Assembly (NCBI RefSeq): GCF_028389875.1
Contig: NC_084665.1
Span: forward strand, 126,953,602 to 127,017,601
Source of the DNA: Rhea pennata
Lineage: Eukaryota > Chordata > Aves > Rheiformes > Rheidae
Direction of reading: 5' to 3'
Length of the DNA: 64,000 nt
The notes under the pieces are model-generated. The model saw only the letters and a program-made list of their open reading frames with translations. It searched no databases and had not been told where the DNA came from. Positions 23,601 through 35,797 of the stretch are shown here, piece after piece. Each line of letters begins with the position of its first letter. The stretch's first letter is position 1. The translations under genes and the position numbers were made by a program.

Positions 23601-26600
23601 GCTAAGATCCAAATTCTGCTTTCTGGTACATTCATTCCTCTCACTAAGGCACAAAGAGCTTATATTTAATACACTTTTAATGTTCTTTCAGTATAACCTC
23701 CCATGAGCCTGAAGTTATGCGGTGCTGATGTGTTTTGACACTTCCAAGGTGGAGTCTGGTATTTGATTCCCAGGATAACATCCACGCTGGCATCTGCTCC
23801 ACAGCCCATTTATTAGCAAAGGTGTGGAGCCAGAAGCCAATCCTAATGTAGTAGTGTAAACTCAGAGTGGATGGACATCGATGAAATTGCTTAGGTATGG
23901 GAAGAGGGTGAGGGAAGCTGATCCCTCTGGTATTTAAATCTACTCATGGCCTATAGTACAGTACCACACTGCATAGGGAACAGCTGTGGCATGATATGGA
24001 TGGATGTGATTGGGAACCATGCCCCAGATGTGGGAAGAGTAGGGAAAAGTCATTGAGCAGCAGGGAATTGCAGGAAGCCTTGGAGGAGCTGAAATCATGT
24101 AGGAAGCTAGGTGGGAATGGACAATTCCTATTCACATCTTGAAAAGCAGGACTGTAGCTCTCAGGAGAGAGACAAAGCTGTATGGAATTAACTGGTGCCA
24201 CTCCTGTCATTTCAGCTATGGACTGAGATTAAGGAAGAGCTACAGGGAGCTACTGAGTGGCTGCAGCAATACGTGGCCATACCTCTACAGGCTGCGTCCT
24301 GGGCTGGGACACATCCTTGGCTCTGCTAGTAGTAGGAAGCGAAGCTGCAACAGTAACTGACTGTCTGACCTCCAGGCCAGCTGGCAGCATCTGCATGTCT
24401 GTATTCATTCAGCCTCTAAAATCAGGTTGCCCCATCCAAACCACTTCTGAAGTTTGTGGTAGGTCCCTCTTGACCATACAATTGCAACCACCCTTCTCTT
24501 TCCCACACTCCTGATTTCCCTCAATCCCTCCTGCACTCCTCCAAGTCCTTTCCCTAATGGGCCGTATCTGAGCCCATTGCTCCCTCATCAGACTTTCACT
24601 GTTAAGCAAATGACCCTCGTGGACTTTTGTGGGTCTCATCTCAGCTCCCTCTTCCTCCGCGTTATGGCTGTACACAGCGCAGACCTCTGCTCTTGCCTCT
24701 GTTCGCTCAGTACCTTAGAGCCCCTCCACTCTGCACAATCGACCGCCTCCACTTGCTGCTCCCAAGTTTGGGATAGGGGGAGGAGGAAAGCACAGTCTGC
24801 CCCTAAACCCACATTTCCATCTCTTTCTTCAAACTGCCAGTTAAAATAGGCTTCATCCCTGAGATATAATCTTGGCCTCGGCCTCCAGCAAAGCAAGGAG
24901 CAAGGTCAGAGAATGAACCAGAAAAGCTGTGTTTCCACTACTCAGAAACTTGATTTTTCATCTCATCTCATCTCATCTCATCTCATCTCATCTCATCTCA
25001 TCTCATCTCAACATTGGCTGCTGCCAGGCATAGCCCTTTCTGTGCTGCAGCCACCTTAGCTGGCTTTGCTCCTCCAGCTCAGAAATGTCCCTCACCCTGG
25101 AGACATCCTGTAAGACGGGGCAAGGCAGGAAAAACCTTCCTTCACTTCGAATATTGAGTAGTTTAGCCTGGCTTAAAATTATAGCTTAACCAAAGGCATA
25201 TGCTGTGGTTGCAGCCATTAACCTCAGGGTCTCTGTTTAAAAATGCAGCTAAGCAGGGGTTAATCAGAGAAAATCTCTAGGCCTGTAGGGGCAATATGAG
25301 AGGAATTTCTCTTTAGAGCCCCACATCTCGCAGGGTCTCACTGCTTCTGATCCCCCACAGCCTCCTTTTTCTGTTCCAGTAACCTGCACCTCTGATTTCC
25401 TCCTTTGCTGGTCTCTGATTTTGTTTGGATTCAGTGAGAGCACAAGTTGTCTCAGGGCTTATTTTCTATTAGTACTTCTGCAAGGGGGAGAGACAGGAGA
25501 AAATGCAGTAATACAGTGAGAGCACAGAAGGCTATTCCTGAATTATCCATGAAAATGCACTCCAGACATTTGTCAGGCACTCACTAAATCCTCAAAGTTG
25601 TACTTTCCATCCTGTCATCTTAAACTGAAAGTTTTTTTCCATTTCTCCCCTCAAAAAAATTGGTTGTGGAGGTATACTCTGGCTCTTCTCAGGACTTCAC
25701 GCTATCATTAGTGTCACATGCATTATTCAGTGGGCTGATTATGAACGAATCAGCATCGATCCCTCCCCTTTGAAAGTTGAGAAAAGCTTGCAACTTTGTC
25801 AGAACACCCCATGGCCCTTCCTGACCCAGCTCATTGCACAGGGAAATTTAATTTCTTGGTGATGTTTAATTAAAATTTAATCTAATTGTTAAGAAGAAGT
25901 GGATGTCCTGAATAGATTTTTATTTCAAAGAGAAAGCTAAAAAAATACTGCCCTGATCCTGTATAGTGTCACGAAAGTAATGAAAGGCTACATTTCTGTA
26001 AGGAGGATAGCCAAATTGTGAGACCTCTGGGTTAGGAAGCACAGTGAGGTTTGGGGGTTGTTTGATCCATGGCTGAAGTTGTATTATTTGCCAAAACAAA
26101 TAAGTAATGAATTATTATTAAACTCATCCTTTAATCAAAAGAGTCAGCAGGCAGCAAAAATCTCCACCTCCATTATTAACCCTTTGCTAAATTCTGTCTA
26201 AATCTAGCAATCCAGAAGCAATTACACAGTAATGCTCAGCTACTTCTCCAGCTGTGCTTCCCTTTTCCTTTTTCCTTCCCCTCAAAATCCACTCTGCAGC
26301 AAATTCGTCAAGCTGAGCTCTCATCCCATATCAAATGTGCTGAATGGATAAAGTCTGTGGTAGAAACAAGTTGACTGTGACGATAATTCACCTCTGAAAT
26401 CAGCATTATGCAAATGTGGCCAACCGTAATTTGTGTGAACAGGTCCGGCATTATCATATGAGTAAACAGCTCCATGAGTGTCAGAAGACCAAATCTGCCA
26501 AACTTCCCTATGTCGGGTCTAATCCAGGGCAGATTAGGGCATTCGCTTCAGTTCTGCACCTTCAATATGGTGCTTAGGTCCCGTGGGCTCCAAGTGCCCT

Positions 26601-29600
26601 TCAGCCAGATGCACCAGCTCTCTGATGAATTTTGCATTAGCAACATCTTAGTTTCATTCCATAGGTACACTAAAAACCCCAGGGGCAAGCAGGCTTACCC
26701 AAGCATCAGCATGAAGCTCTATTATCTCTCTTTGCCAGTGTGGTGGACATGGACCACCTCCAAAAGATGAGTGAGATGCATGTCACGCAAAACTTCGTAC
26801 CTGGAGATAGTACCGTTCCCTGTTCTCTTTCCGTCCTGGACAGAAGATAAGAAGATCTCACTCATCTGTTATGTGGGCATCTCCTGCTGAGCTGTGTTGA
26901 TGTGGTTTTGCTACTGCTTTCTCTCATTACCTACTCCATCCTTCTCATTCTCAGTAGGAGAATGAAGGATAAAAGGATCTAACATCTTTCTCTGTTAGCT
27001 TAGTTTAGGTCAGATTCCTGCCTGAATCAGTTCAAGTAAGAAGGAATTTCAAAATGACAAGGAGATGGATGGAAAAACAGCCCACAAGGAAAATCAGCCT
27101 TTTCACACCTTCTGAAGTGTAACAAACAGCAGAGACTTATTCTCCCTTGTATGGAAGTATTTGGCACATGTGAAACTGCATCTGGAATGTTGTCTCTGGT
27201 TTTGGGCTTCCCAGCGCAAGAAAGACATTGACAAATTGAAAAGAATCCGGCAGAGGGTTACCAAGACAGCTAGGAGGCTAGAGCACAGGATTTACAAGGA
27301 GATACTGAGTGAGCTGAGCTTGTTGAGTCCTAATTGGAAACATCTGAGGAGAAATCTCATTTCTGTCTTCAACCACCTAATGGGAGGGTATAGAGAAGGT
27401 GGAGCCAGACTCTTGGATGTCCATAGAGAAAGGACAAGAATCGATGGACGCCAACTGCAACAGCAGAAATCCCCATTAGATATTAGGGGGCAAAAAAAAA
27501 GGCACCATGATGACAGTCAAAAATTTTAAGAGGTACCAGAGAGGCAGTGGGATTTCTGTCTTTGGAGATATTCAAAATATGGCAGGGCATGACCCTCAGC
27601 AATATGTTATAACTTTGAAGTTGGATTTAACTTTAAAGTCACTCTGCTCTGAATGAGAGGGTTGGGCCGGAGACCTCCAGAGGTCCCTTCCAAACTATAG
27701 CACTCTGCAATTCTGTCAAGAGCCTAGGACAAGTCCCAAATTGCAGGCTTTCTCTGCCAACACTGCCTGTAAAGGAAACTTTAAGGAAGTTCACACCAAG
27801 CTCCACAATAAAAGGTGACTACCCATCACTGCTCAGAGCTGTGCTGAGCACACACCAGACACACCCAATGGTGTGAAGTGACTATTATCTCATAAGCAAA
27901 CAAGCAAAGTATTAACTCTAATTTATTTCTTGGCAGCTAGTGGGGGAAAGAAACAAACAGCCTGATGATGGTTATAAATGGCCACAACAGTGCAGATATT
28001 CTGAAGTACTAAACTACTGAGTGATTCTACCCACTCTGAAACCTCTAAAACAATGCAAACTGAGGTTCTTGCAGGGTAAAGCCCTCAAGATCCCCATATA
28101 TTCACATCCCTGGTAAAGGATATACCTGTTCACCAAGAGTAACCCATCTCCACTGAGATTTGCAGCAGTATCATAGCCAGGTATCCACAAACCTCCATAC
28201 AATAGAGCCAATTTCTTACTCTTAGCCAGACCATTATGTCTGAACATGGTTATAACATCTACAGGCAAGTGAGGGGCTGAATTCCGGGTTCATTTTGGTG
28301 GCATAAAATTCTAGTAGCTCCTTCAGCTTTAATATCATTATTCTAGATTTACCCCTTTTTTAATGGAGAATATGTATCTAGACCTGATATCCAAGAAAGT
28401 ATGTAAGTCTAAAACAATGTAAGATGTAAGTAAAACCAGAAATAATGTTCTTTGCTGCCATACAAGCGACAGAAGTCTTAGTCTTTGACTTGACTTCTCT
28501 CTTCTGCTACAGTTTAGGTATACTTTGAAAAGGTAGAGACAAAGATAGAGGAAAGTGTCTAGACGGAACCTGAGACCAAAGCACAAAGCTTCATTTTTTT
28601 GAGCTAAGGAGTAGCCCCTTGAGCTAGCAGGAACAGTAACATGTTATCCTCCAGGCTGAATATCCTCTCTATAGAAGGAAAATGTCTACTGATAAGCTTT
28701 CCAAAGGAGCAGGTTGTCATACACCTCAGTACTGGGTGTTTGTGTATGTTGAGTCAAGTCGCTTCTGTGAACCACAGGCACACATAGAGCTGGGAGCAGA
28801 CCCCTTGCTGCCAGTCTGCCCTTGGCCAGCTGCACAGAGGAGTGCAGTATGTTTACCCGCTGCACTCAAATCCGCATTTGGCAGGGGATGGATGGATGTT
28901 GTCATCATTATTACAAAACAGGGAAGCTCTTCAGCAGCTCACTGGGAGGTAGGGTGAGGGCATGATTTCATACCAATCACACCAGTATGAATACGCCAGC
29001 AACCCTACCCGACTTGTTCTGCTGGGCTGCGCTCCCAGACGTTTAGCCCAGAGCGAAGCAGAACATGACTGTTTCTGGTGTCCCCAGTAACCACAGCTCT
29101 GAATAAACCCTTCTCTCACAGGGCTGTTCCCAAGCTGGGGCAGCTATCAAACTGCCATGGATTTTTCTGCCTTTATTTACATAATGCAAATTGTACTCCC
29201 TCTCTGAAACAATGTCTGCCTGCTACAGCTTGGAATTTGTGCTAGCCATCCTACACTCTCTACATCAAAACCCCTCTGCAGGCATCTTTTCCTCTCCAGT
29301 GGCTGGGAAGATCCAAAGTTTGCTACACACCTCTGGGTTTCACATGCTAGCCTGAAGTCATACCCCTTTCCTTATCCAAATGGGATGAGGCCATCCTAAG
29401 GGCTGGATCCAGCATGCTACACACCATGCTGTAGGTGCAGCCAAAGTACTGAGTGCTCAGAACAAAAGGAAGATGCATTTTGGATTATTTCTTCTACTAA
29501 TGATCTCAGGATGCTAGTCTCTCAGCTTTCCCCCTCCTCCAGCAAACAGAAGAGACAGAAAGCTCAGCCTGGGTCATACTAGCTCAGCCCTCCTTCACCT

Positions 29601-29929
29601 TTCATCTCCTCAAGGAGCTCCTCCGCGATCTTCCCCACTGCTGCCACTGCTGCCCAGGAGAGGCCTTTCCTTGCGGCAAACATGATGCTGTTGTAGAGGA
29701 TGTCCAGCCGGATGCTTCGCCGCAGGTCCCAGACTTCGTCGAAAGGCTCCCATCCCAGGAGTTCCCGCAGAAGCTGGCGCCCTTCCTCCCGCTAGCACCA
29801 AGGAAGAAAGTGAGCACAGCAGAGCAGCATGCTTGGGCCTCCAAAGCCTACACCACATGTCAGATGAGACTCCCTGAGGAGCTGCTTCACGGTGTCCCGG
29901 AGATTCCCAGGGACAGACAAGGTAAACAT
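14479..29929 (-). CDS. C8orf74: C8orf74 orthologue, uncharacterised protein
   Basis: I assembled four exons on the minus strand: 29929-29852, 29791-29599, 17041-16641 and 14697-14479. Phases agree at every junction (0, then a GGT glycine split 1/2, then 0). The product is 296 aa with a single stop, close to the 294 aa I recall for human C8orf74. Recognisable stretches are [17 protein letters not shown] (residues 37-53; human has a NWEEFDE...RRSI equivalent), [19 protein letters not shown], the [17 protein letters not shown] block, a charged helix with coiled-coil character (about 170-260) and a basic KPRERKKKK end. The family, which I believe is Pfam DUF4639, has no known biochemical role. 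No signal peptide or membrane segment is visible. It lies between SOX7 and RP1L1 in the same order and orientation as in mammals. Intron 1 is only 60 bases and its donor is weak; intron 2 is about 12.6 kb. Confidence 0.87.
14800..15156 (+). mobile_element. CR1 LINE 3' fragment
   Basis: The fragment starts near GTAAGGAGAGGCTGAGAGAGCTCGG, the nucleotide form of the CR1 ERLRELG region. It continues with the CR1 3' region (CCCTGGAGATTATTCAAAAC...) and ends TCCAACCTGAATTGTCCTATGATTCT, a CR1-type 3' end. It lies in intron 3 of C8orf74, in sense with respect to the plus strand. It is diverged, so it is an old copy. Confidence 0.75.
15362..15402 (-). mobile_element. CR1 3'-end remnant
   Basis: ACAGAACCATTAAGGTTGGAAGGGACTTCTGG is the reverse complement of a CR1 3' end. 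Only about 40 bases are recognisable. The rest is either absent or too diverged. Confidence 0.5.
16316..16376. repeat. AT-rich (AAATT)-like simple repeat
   Basis: Irregular AAATTAAAAT/AAATTAAAT units in C8orf74 intron 3. This is low-complexity sequence without coding capacity. Confidence 0.7.
16641..17041 (-). CDS. C8orf74: C8orf74 exon 3
   Basis: This is the largest exon, 401 bases. The acceptor is TAATCTCTTTCCAG and the donor is GAG|GTAAAA. It encodes [14 protein letters not shown], then [17 protein letters not shown], the [12 protein letters not shown] block, and the helical region ending EKLDRE. The phase fits the exons on both sides. Confidence 0.9.
17310..17990 (+). mobile_element. CR1 LINE, reverse transcriptase 3' end
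   Basis: A 5'-truncated CR1. The frame 17363-17917 is open for 184 codons and shows the C-terminal CR1 ORF2 signature ([13 protein letters not shown], then [21 protein letters not shown] and [19 protein letters not shown]). Upstream, to about 17310, the match is interrupted (VLVDD-like remnant). The 3' end reads CTAGATGAGCTCCAGAGGTCCC... and stops at ATTCTGTG. It sits about 270 bases 5' of C8orf74 exon 3, in opposite orientation, and is fairly young by its intact frame. Confidence 0.92.
17991..24956. other. C8orf74 intron 2, first part
   Basis: AT-rich intron sequence in which I see no exon, RNA gene or young mobile element. The reading frames present are below 130 codons and lack recognisable motifs. 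Confidence 0.55.
24957..25010. repeat. (TCTCA)10 pentanucleotide microsatellite
   Basis: Ten perfect TCTCA units at 24961-25010, plus a partial unit on the left. It lies in C8orf74 intron 2. Because it is a perfect array, it is likely to vary in length among individuals. Confidence 0.95.
27110..27720 (+). mobile_element. CR1 LINE fragment, diverged
   Basis: The open frame 27161-27529 shows a mutated CR1 C-terminal motif order ([35 protein letters not shown], then [18 protein letters not shown]). The tail GGGCCGGAGACCTCCAGAGGTCCCTTCC...AATTCTGTC is a CR1 3' end. It is more diverged than the copy at 17.3 kb and lies in the same C8orf74 intron. Confidence 0.82.
29599..29791 (-). CDS. C8orf74: C8orf74 exon 2
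   Basis: The exon encodes [20 protein letters not shown] and on to [10 protein letters not shown]. The acceptor is CTTCCTTGGTGCTAG and the donor is AAAG|GTGAAG. The frame is open throughout, and GC content and codon use are higher than in the surrounding intron sequence. Confidence 0.88.
29852..29929 (-). CDS. C8orf74: C8orf74 exon 1
   Basis: The exon encodes residues 1-26, beginning [18 protein letters not shown]. The LRDTVKQLL part resembles the GVKEVFQL part of mammalian C8orf74. The donor GGT|GTAGGC is non-ideal. An alternative phase-0 donor, ACC|GTGAAG, lies upstream and would shorten the protein by 13 residues. A TAG in frame with exon 2 shows that the 60 bases between the exons must be removed for a full product. 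Confidence 0.7.
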
Positions 29930-32301
29930 TGACTTTATTCATGGGGCTATGCAAGCCTCAGGGCTTGGGGTTGCTGAAAGCCAAACACTCCACTCTAGGG
30001 CTGCCCCTGCTCACCCCAGCTTTTGTAGGAGAGGAAGGTGGATCTCAGTCCTGTCTCCTTCCTTGTGGCCTACTGGAGGTCATCAGGCCACACTTCCTTT
30101 GTGGAAAAGTGCAATAAGGGGACAGGATAATCCTCATCCTAATCCTGAGGGCATGGAGCATGATAGGTAGAAAAGCATTGGCAGATCATCTTTCTGGCTC
30201 CATTTTAGCAGGCAATAATAGGCAGTTTAGTCTGGCTCCATGCACGTGGTTGCCACCATGCCAGCTGCCACCATGCCAACTCCCAGCATGGATATCCACC
30301 GTGTCACAGACACCAATGCCTTGGAGGCTTGTCATGTCCCTTTGCAATGGCTTCTTCTGTGGTTATGAGGGGGCTTTTGGCATTGCAGGGAGGCAGTGGG
30401 AAGCTAGAGCCAAGATCCATATCCCAATTAGAAAACACTGCTACTGTTTCCAGGGGTAAAAAATATACATACCATACAACTCCCTGAAAGCGGAAAGCCA
30501 AATGAAAAGAAAAAAACAAGAGAAAGGTCTGGAGTTTCAGCAGAGTTTCAGCAAATCAGCTGAGAGGATGAATTTTAAATCCCATAAGGACACATGGTGG
30601 ATGCTGCCTGTTGCCCTGTCAGGGAGTTTAAAGTCATTTCCCTTTTTGGTGAGGCCAGAAGAAACTCAGGTCACTTCCCCTGGCTTCAGCAATGTTACAT
30701 GTCCCCCGGCCATCTACTTCCTGATATTCCAAGGCTATTTTAGAATATCTGTATGAATAAAGACTACTTTTACCTGAAGCTGGACAACTGCCCTCACTCC
30801 TACAGCTGATAAGAGCACCATCCTTACCAGAGTGGGTTGCTAGGTAGCACAGCCCGTCTCCCCAGCACCATGGCACCATGGTTCTACTCCCAGCAATGTT
30901 TATGGAGGCAATCCAGCCTTCCCTTGCAGCCAGAGCAAGTCCCTTTCCCAGCCTAGTCACTCCCTTAAAGTTTGCCATTGAATATCCCAAGCCCCAGAGC
31001 TGTGAATAAATTTCTGCCTGAAAAGGTTTTTTCCAAGAAGGTAAAAGTTTGGGAGTGAGGTGGGCAAGGATGCAGTTCTCCCTATCTGGAAAGTTTTAGG
31101 GCTCAGATGGATGCAGAGACCTCCACTGCACAGGAGGAGCTGGCTGTGTCAGCTCCAGGGAGGAAGAACACCAGCTCCATCAATGTCTGTGGCAATAGGC
31201 AGTGCATGTCCAGTATGACCATCTGCGAGCCCCATCTCCAGGTAAACTGGGATTTCCCAGGTGGGATGCAGTCACAGCTCCTCAGGAAAGTGTTTCTGTA
31301 ATATTTTTCACCCCTTTGGGCAGTTCAAAGCCTAATCTTAGTCAGCTTTTCTCTTCCCCAAGGTTCAACAACCTCTAGCTCCTTCTTCATTCTTAGCTTC
31401 CAGCTTTTTCCTCTTCTTTTCTCTGAATCCAGTAAAGTGTTTAGGCTGAGACTACTGAATTAAACAACACCAGGGCACAAACAATGGGAGGGGACTGATC
31501 TGCCTACACTGTTACATGGCTGGCACAGTCCCAGGTCTGGTTTTGGTCCAGACCAAGTAAGTCTCAGGCCCAGACTGGAGGATAGCATGGGTCAAAGGCC
31601 ATCTCCAGTTCAGGCTGTATCACTCCTCAGAATAGAGGAGCCTTCCTCACACGGGATACTCCACTTCCACCTTTCTACATGGCTTGAATTCATCCCACCA
31701 AACCTTCCTTAAGGAATGTCCATCTCTATTCCTTACATGCCTAACGGTTGGTGGGATGGATTCAGGCTTACGCAGATAAAAGCAGGTGAAAAGACTGTGG
31801 AAACAACCTAGCCATGCAAAGCTCTGCTTTGCAGAGACTACCTTGGGTCTGAAGATAAGATCTCAAGGTGGAATTGTTCTGGTAGGGCCATAGGAATCAG
31901 CCACGAGCACTTGCAAAGCATCTGATTCCTGCAAGAAGCTTGTGTCATGCAGGAAGAGCTGGAGACATCAGTCCTGTTGCTGACATATGGTTGTGTGTTC
32001 TTATAGCTGCATAAGATGATGAATAATTACAGGCAGGGATGGAGCCCTTTAAAACATGGTCATGTGGTGGGTGTGGAGGTTACAGAACTAATTGAGTCCC
32101 TAATGCTCTTAGCACTAATACATTAATGCTTTAGCATGTAAGGCAGTTCTCTCTCATACAGATTCTGGGTGCAAGGAGATTAGTAGGGAAGGGCTATCAT
32201 CTCTCGCCCTTGCATTCTGCATTGCTCCCATCACTCTGTGCATTGCACACACTGCTCCAGCACAAGACAGAGCACCCTGGAGTGTAAAAAACCCAGCCCT
32301 G

Positions 32302-32339
32302 AAAAAAACAAACAAACAAACAAAAAAAAAAAAAAAAAA
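32302..32339. repeat. (CAAA)n and A17 tract
   Basis: Four CAAA-type units followed by a run of 17 A. No LINE or SINE body is recognisable upstream, so this is listed only as low complexity. Confidence 0.8.
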
Positions 32340-35268
32340 CTTGAGCATTATCTATTGAAGGTGCAACTGAATGAAAGCCTAAGGCCTTCCTCTCAGAGAA
32401 ATGAGGTTTGTGGTACTTCAGCTGCTGCCTGACAGCAACCCAAGATCCCTATCTCAGAGCCCACCACACACACACACGCACAGAGCAGCGAGCTGGGGGT
32501 ATTCAGCTGAGGCAGCGATATCACCCTGAGCATCTGCCCATAGGCTCTGCCTGGAGGTGTCATCACACTCGAGAGGAACCTGTGCAGACACGCAAGAGGC
32601 TGGCTTCCAGTGGAGATAAGATAAGCACAGTAAAGCCTGGCAAAGCTACAGCTCTCCTTTCGGTTCACCCAGGAGAGCCTCTGATCACCGAGGGTTCTGC
32701 TGAGGTCCCCTACTGTGGTCAATGGGCCCCTGCGAGGCTGGGGCTGCTCTTAGAAAGGTGCCTGGGCAGCAGGTGAAGTCTGGGGAGATGCATGAGCATC
32801 TCACAGCCACCACTTATCTCTATAACGGACAAAAGCGAGGTGCTCTCGCAGCCCTGTGATTCAAACGCAATTGGTGTTTTGAAATGCAGGGCCTCAGGCA
32901 GAGCCCTGTGGTTTTGGGCTCTGCACTGCACACCTTGCAGTGTCTATTTTGGTCTACCAGGGAGAGGAGACAGCACAACGTTTGCTTGTGGCCCAGCTCA
33001 GAAAAGCAGACTGTCCGGGTTCAGAAAGCTGCCCCGTGCTTCCTACTCTGGAGGTAGCGACACCCTTGTTTGCGTTTGCACTTCCACTTGATGTGCTTGA
33101 TTCTATCTATGCCACTGGAGCAATTTAATTTGTTGTTCTAGCTCTTGCTTGAATTAACCACCTGACAATCCGTTCAAATACCGAAGGCTTAAATTCTTCC
33201 TTGACCCTCAGCAGTGAAAATCCAGAGCTCTTTCATGAAAGTCTGCAGAGGGCCACTAAGTGACTTCGTTTCACTCTCACTCACTGATAGCTCAGTGCAT
33301 TTATACAGCTCCATTTCAGGACAAACTGCAACTTCCTAGGTTGTTTGTTTTTCAGGTGCTTCTATTTTTATATAAAACAACAACAACACAAGAAAAGATT
33401 AAAAAGCTGTTTGAAGTGACCCTGCAATATTAAAGCAGAATGTATGTTTGGTAAGGAAAGAGGGGAGATTTGGCAAGGAAATAAATTTAGTGTCAATTAG
33501 AAAGAGGGATCTGCTGGAACTAGGGCAGAGATCTACCTGCAGTTGGATTTCCCAATTTTCTAGACTCTCTGGAGGTCCTCATATATTCTTAATAATGTCT
33601 AGGCTTCATAGTACTCCTAGATGAAGTTAATTATCCACATTTGGGAGCATCTGAGTAAACGGCACCTTAAGTATAGTCTACCTAATATTATACAATATTG
33701 ATATGTGGCCATAGATGTGTGTAGCCAATGAGCATTATTAGTTCTGAAAATTACTTTGGTAGAGATCAGTAAATGACTGCTGAGAAAATCAGGAAGATCT
33801 ATATTCATTCCCTTCTGCTCTGCAGACTGGGCAGCACAACTGTCTCTTGATGAATACGTTTGAGAGGCTGGAAACAATATTCTTCCACTTTATAAAAAAC
33901 AGGGCTATACAGAGAAATCGAGGCCGTATTCAGTGGAGGACCTAAGAAGGTGCTAAGCATCTGCTGGAAATGAAGAGTGCTGGCTCATACTCCTCTATGA
34001 ACAGAGAACAAGTGATTTCCTCAATATAATCCCAATTGTACTCCCTTTTTCTGAGTGAGACCTAAGGCCTTCAGCAATTTCAGTTGTAAGGTGTTAAATC
34101 TTTAAATAATGGATTAGAAACAAGTGCTAATAATATCTAAATGTAAGGAAGGTTTTATGAGAGTCAAAGAGCTTAGTCTATAGCTCTCAGTCAGCAAATT
34201 TCTGCAGTCTTCTGGAGAAAAGAGCCTAATTTCATGGTATGGCAAGGAGTGTTTATTAATAGACACTAAGGATGGGAAATAAGGACTTCTGGGTTTGCTA
34301 CATGACTTGCTGCTCTGTCGTATTTAGTAGGTTATTTCATGTCCTTTTTGCTCACGGTGTAGATGAAGCAGGGAAGATGTTGCTGATTAGTCTTATGGTG
34401 CTGCTGTCAGTACAGCTAGTGGAAAAACATACTAAAATAATCTGTGGCTGTGTTTTGGGGCTCATGTCAAGCTGGGATTTTATAGGACTGTTTAGCCAGA
34501 GAGGGAACATGGTCAGGGCAGTCTGTGAGTGTGGAACAGGGACCTACAAGGTGATTCGTAATTCAGAAAAAAAGGCTTGAATCTGGGTTAACAGTTGTCT
34601 ACAGGCGGTGTTTTCTCTTCTCTATAGGTTTAACTGAGGCTCAATCCTGAATTTGAGAAACTTCTCCAGCAGATGCTTCCTCGAATCTAACATATTTTCC
34701 AAAATCCCTTTCCCTCCCAAATGTTCTCCCCAAAAATTAATCAAAAAATTCTCTGCCTCCTCTGGGGATGAGTCCATTTTCATTAATGTATTGAAGCTGC
34801 TTGGAGATTTACAGGTAAAATAGGCCCAGGAGACTACCAAAGTGCAATTAATGATAATAAATGATTAATTTTTACAATACTCTCAGAGGAGAAAAAAGCT
34901 GGAAATCCCCACTCTGAGCAACTTGGCATGTAATCTTCTTTTGGAAAAAACCCAAAGAACTGCTGCAGCATAAGGTAAAGCTGATCTTGTGCAGCTTTAT
35001 CTTGCAAAGCCATTCCTTCGCACAGGCTAAAGCTCGAGAGAGTCCCCTCATTCCGATGACAAACAGCATCAATCCCTCAAGAGACTGAACGTGACACCGG
35101 TCTAAAGTTACATGCTGCATGCACCATGTGGAGTCCTCACACATGTCTGGCATGACCTCTGCTCCTCAGCTGTCCTCCTGAACATCACGGTAGATGCAAC
35201 TGAAGTTTCAGAGAGGGCAGAGTGAGGAGAGAAGCTGAGGCATAATACACAAAAGGAAATTCTCTCTC

Positions 35269-35287
35269 TTTTTTTTTTTTTTTTTTT
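35269..35287. repeat. T19 homopolymer
   Basis: A run of 19 T preceded by a short CT repeat. No mobile element is recognisable on either side. Confidence 0.9.
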
Positions 35288-35770
35288 ACCCTTTTGGTCT
35301 GTTCTTTTGGAGTGTTATTTTAGGCAATTTACACAGAATCTGCTCAGATTATGTCCCTTGAAGGATACATTGCAAGCAGCTTCTGATCTGTAATCAGTGG
35401 GGCACTAATCACCTTTAAGGGTAATTCAGACCTGACTGAGAACTTGCCTTTGATCTCCTTTGATGGAGAAGAAATAGAAGCACCTGAAATTAGGCAGTAA
35501 CTAATGGGACTACTTATTTAGGGCTGCAGTTCCCATGGAGTAAGGGTGGGATTCATTGTGTAAGTTCAGACTTTGAATTCTTTATGCTTTTACAGTATTT
35601 GTCTTGCATATGATTTGTGTTTGATCTCCTTAGCGGCAGGTAGAGATCTGGTCAACAGTGCCTGGAGTATAGTTCAGCTCACCTTAACGTAGATGGCCTG
35701 GAGGTGTCTGCCTTCCTCCAGATAAAATTGCAAGATTTGCATTTTATTCCCCTTCTCCCCAAATAGAAAT

Positions 35771-35797
35771 AAAAATAATAATAATAATAATAATAAA
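35771..35797. repeat. (AAT)n trinucleotide microsatellite
   Basis: About eight AAT units in AT-rich intergenic sequence. Confidence 0.9.
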
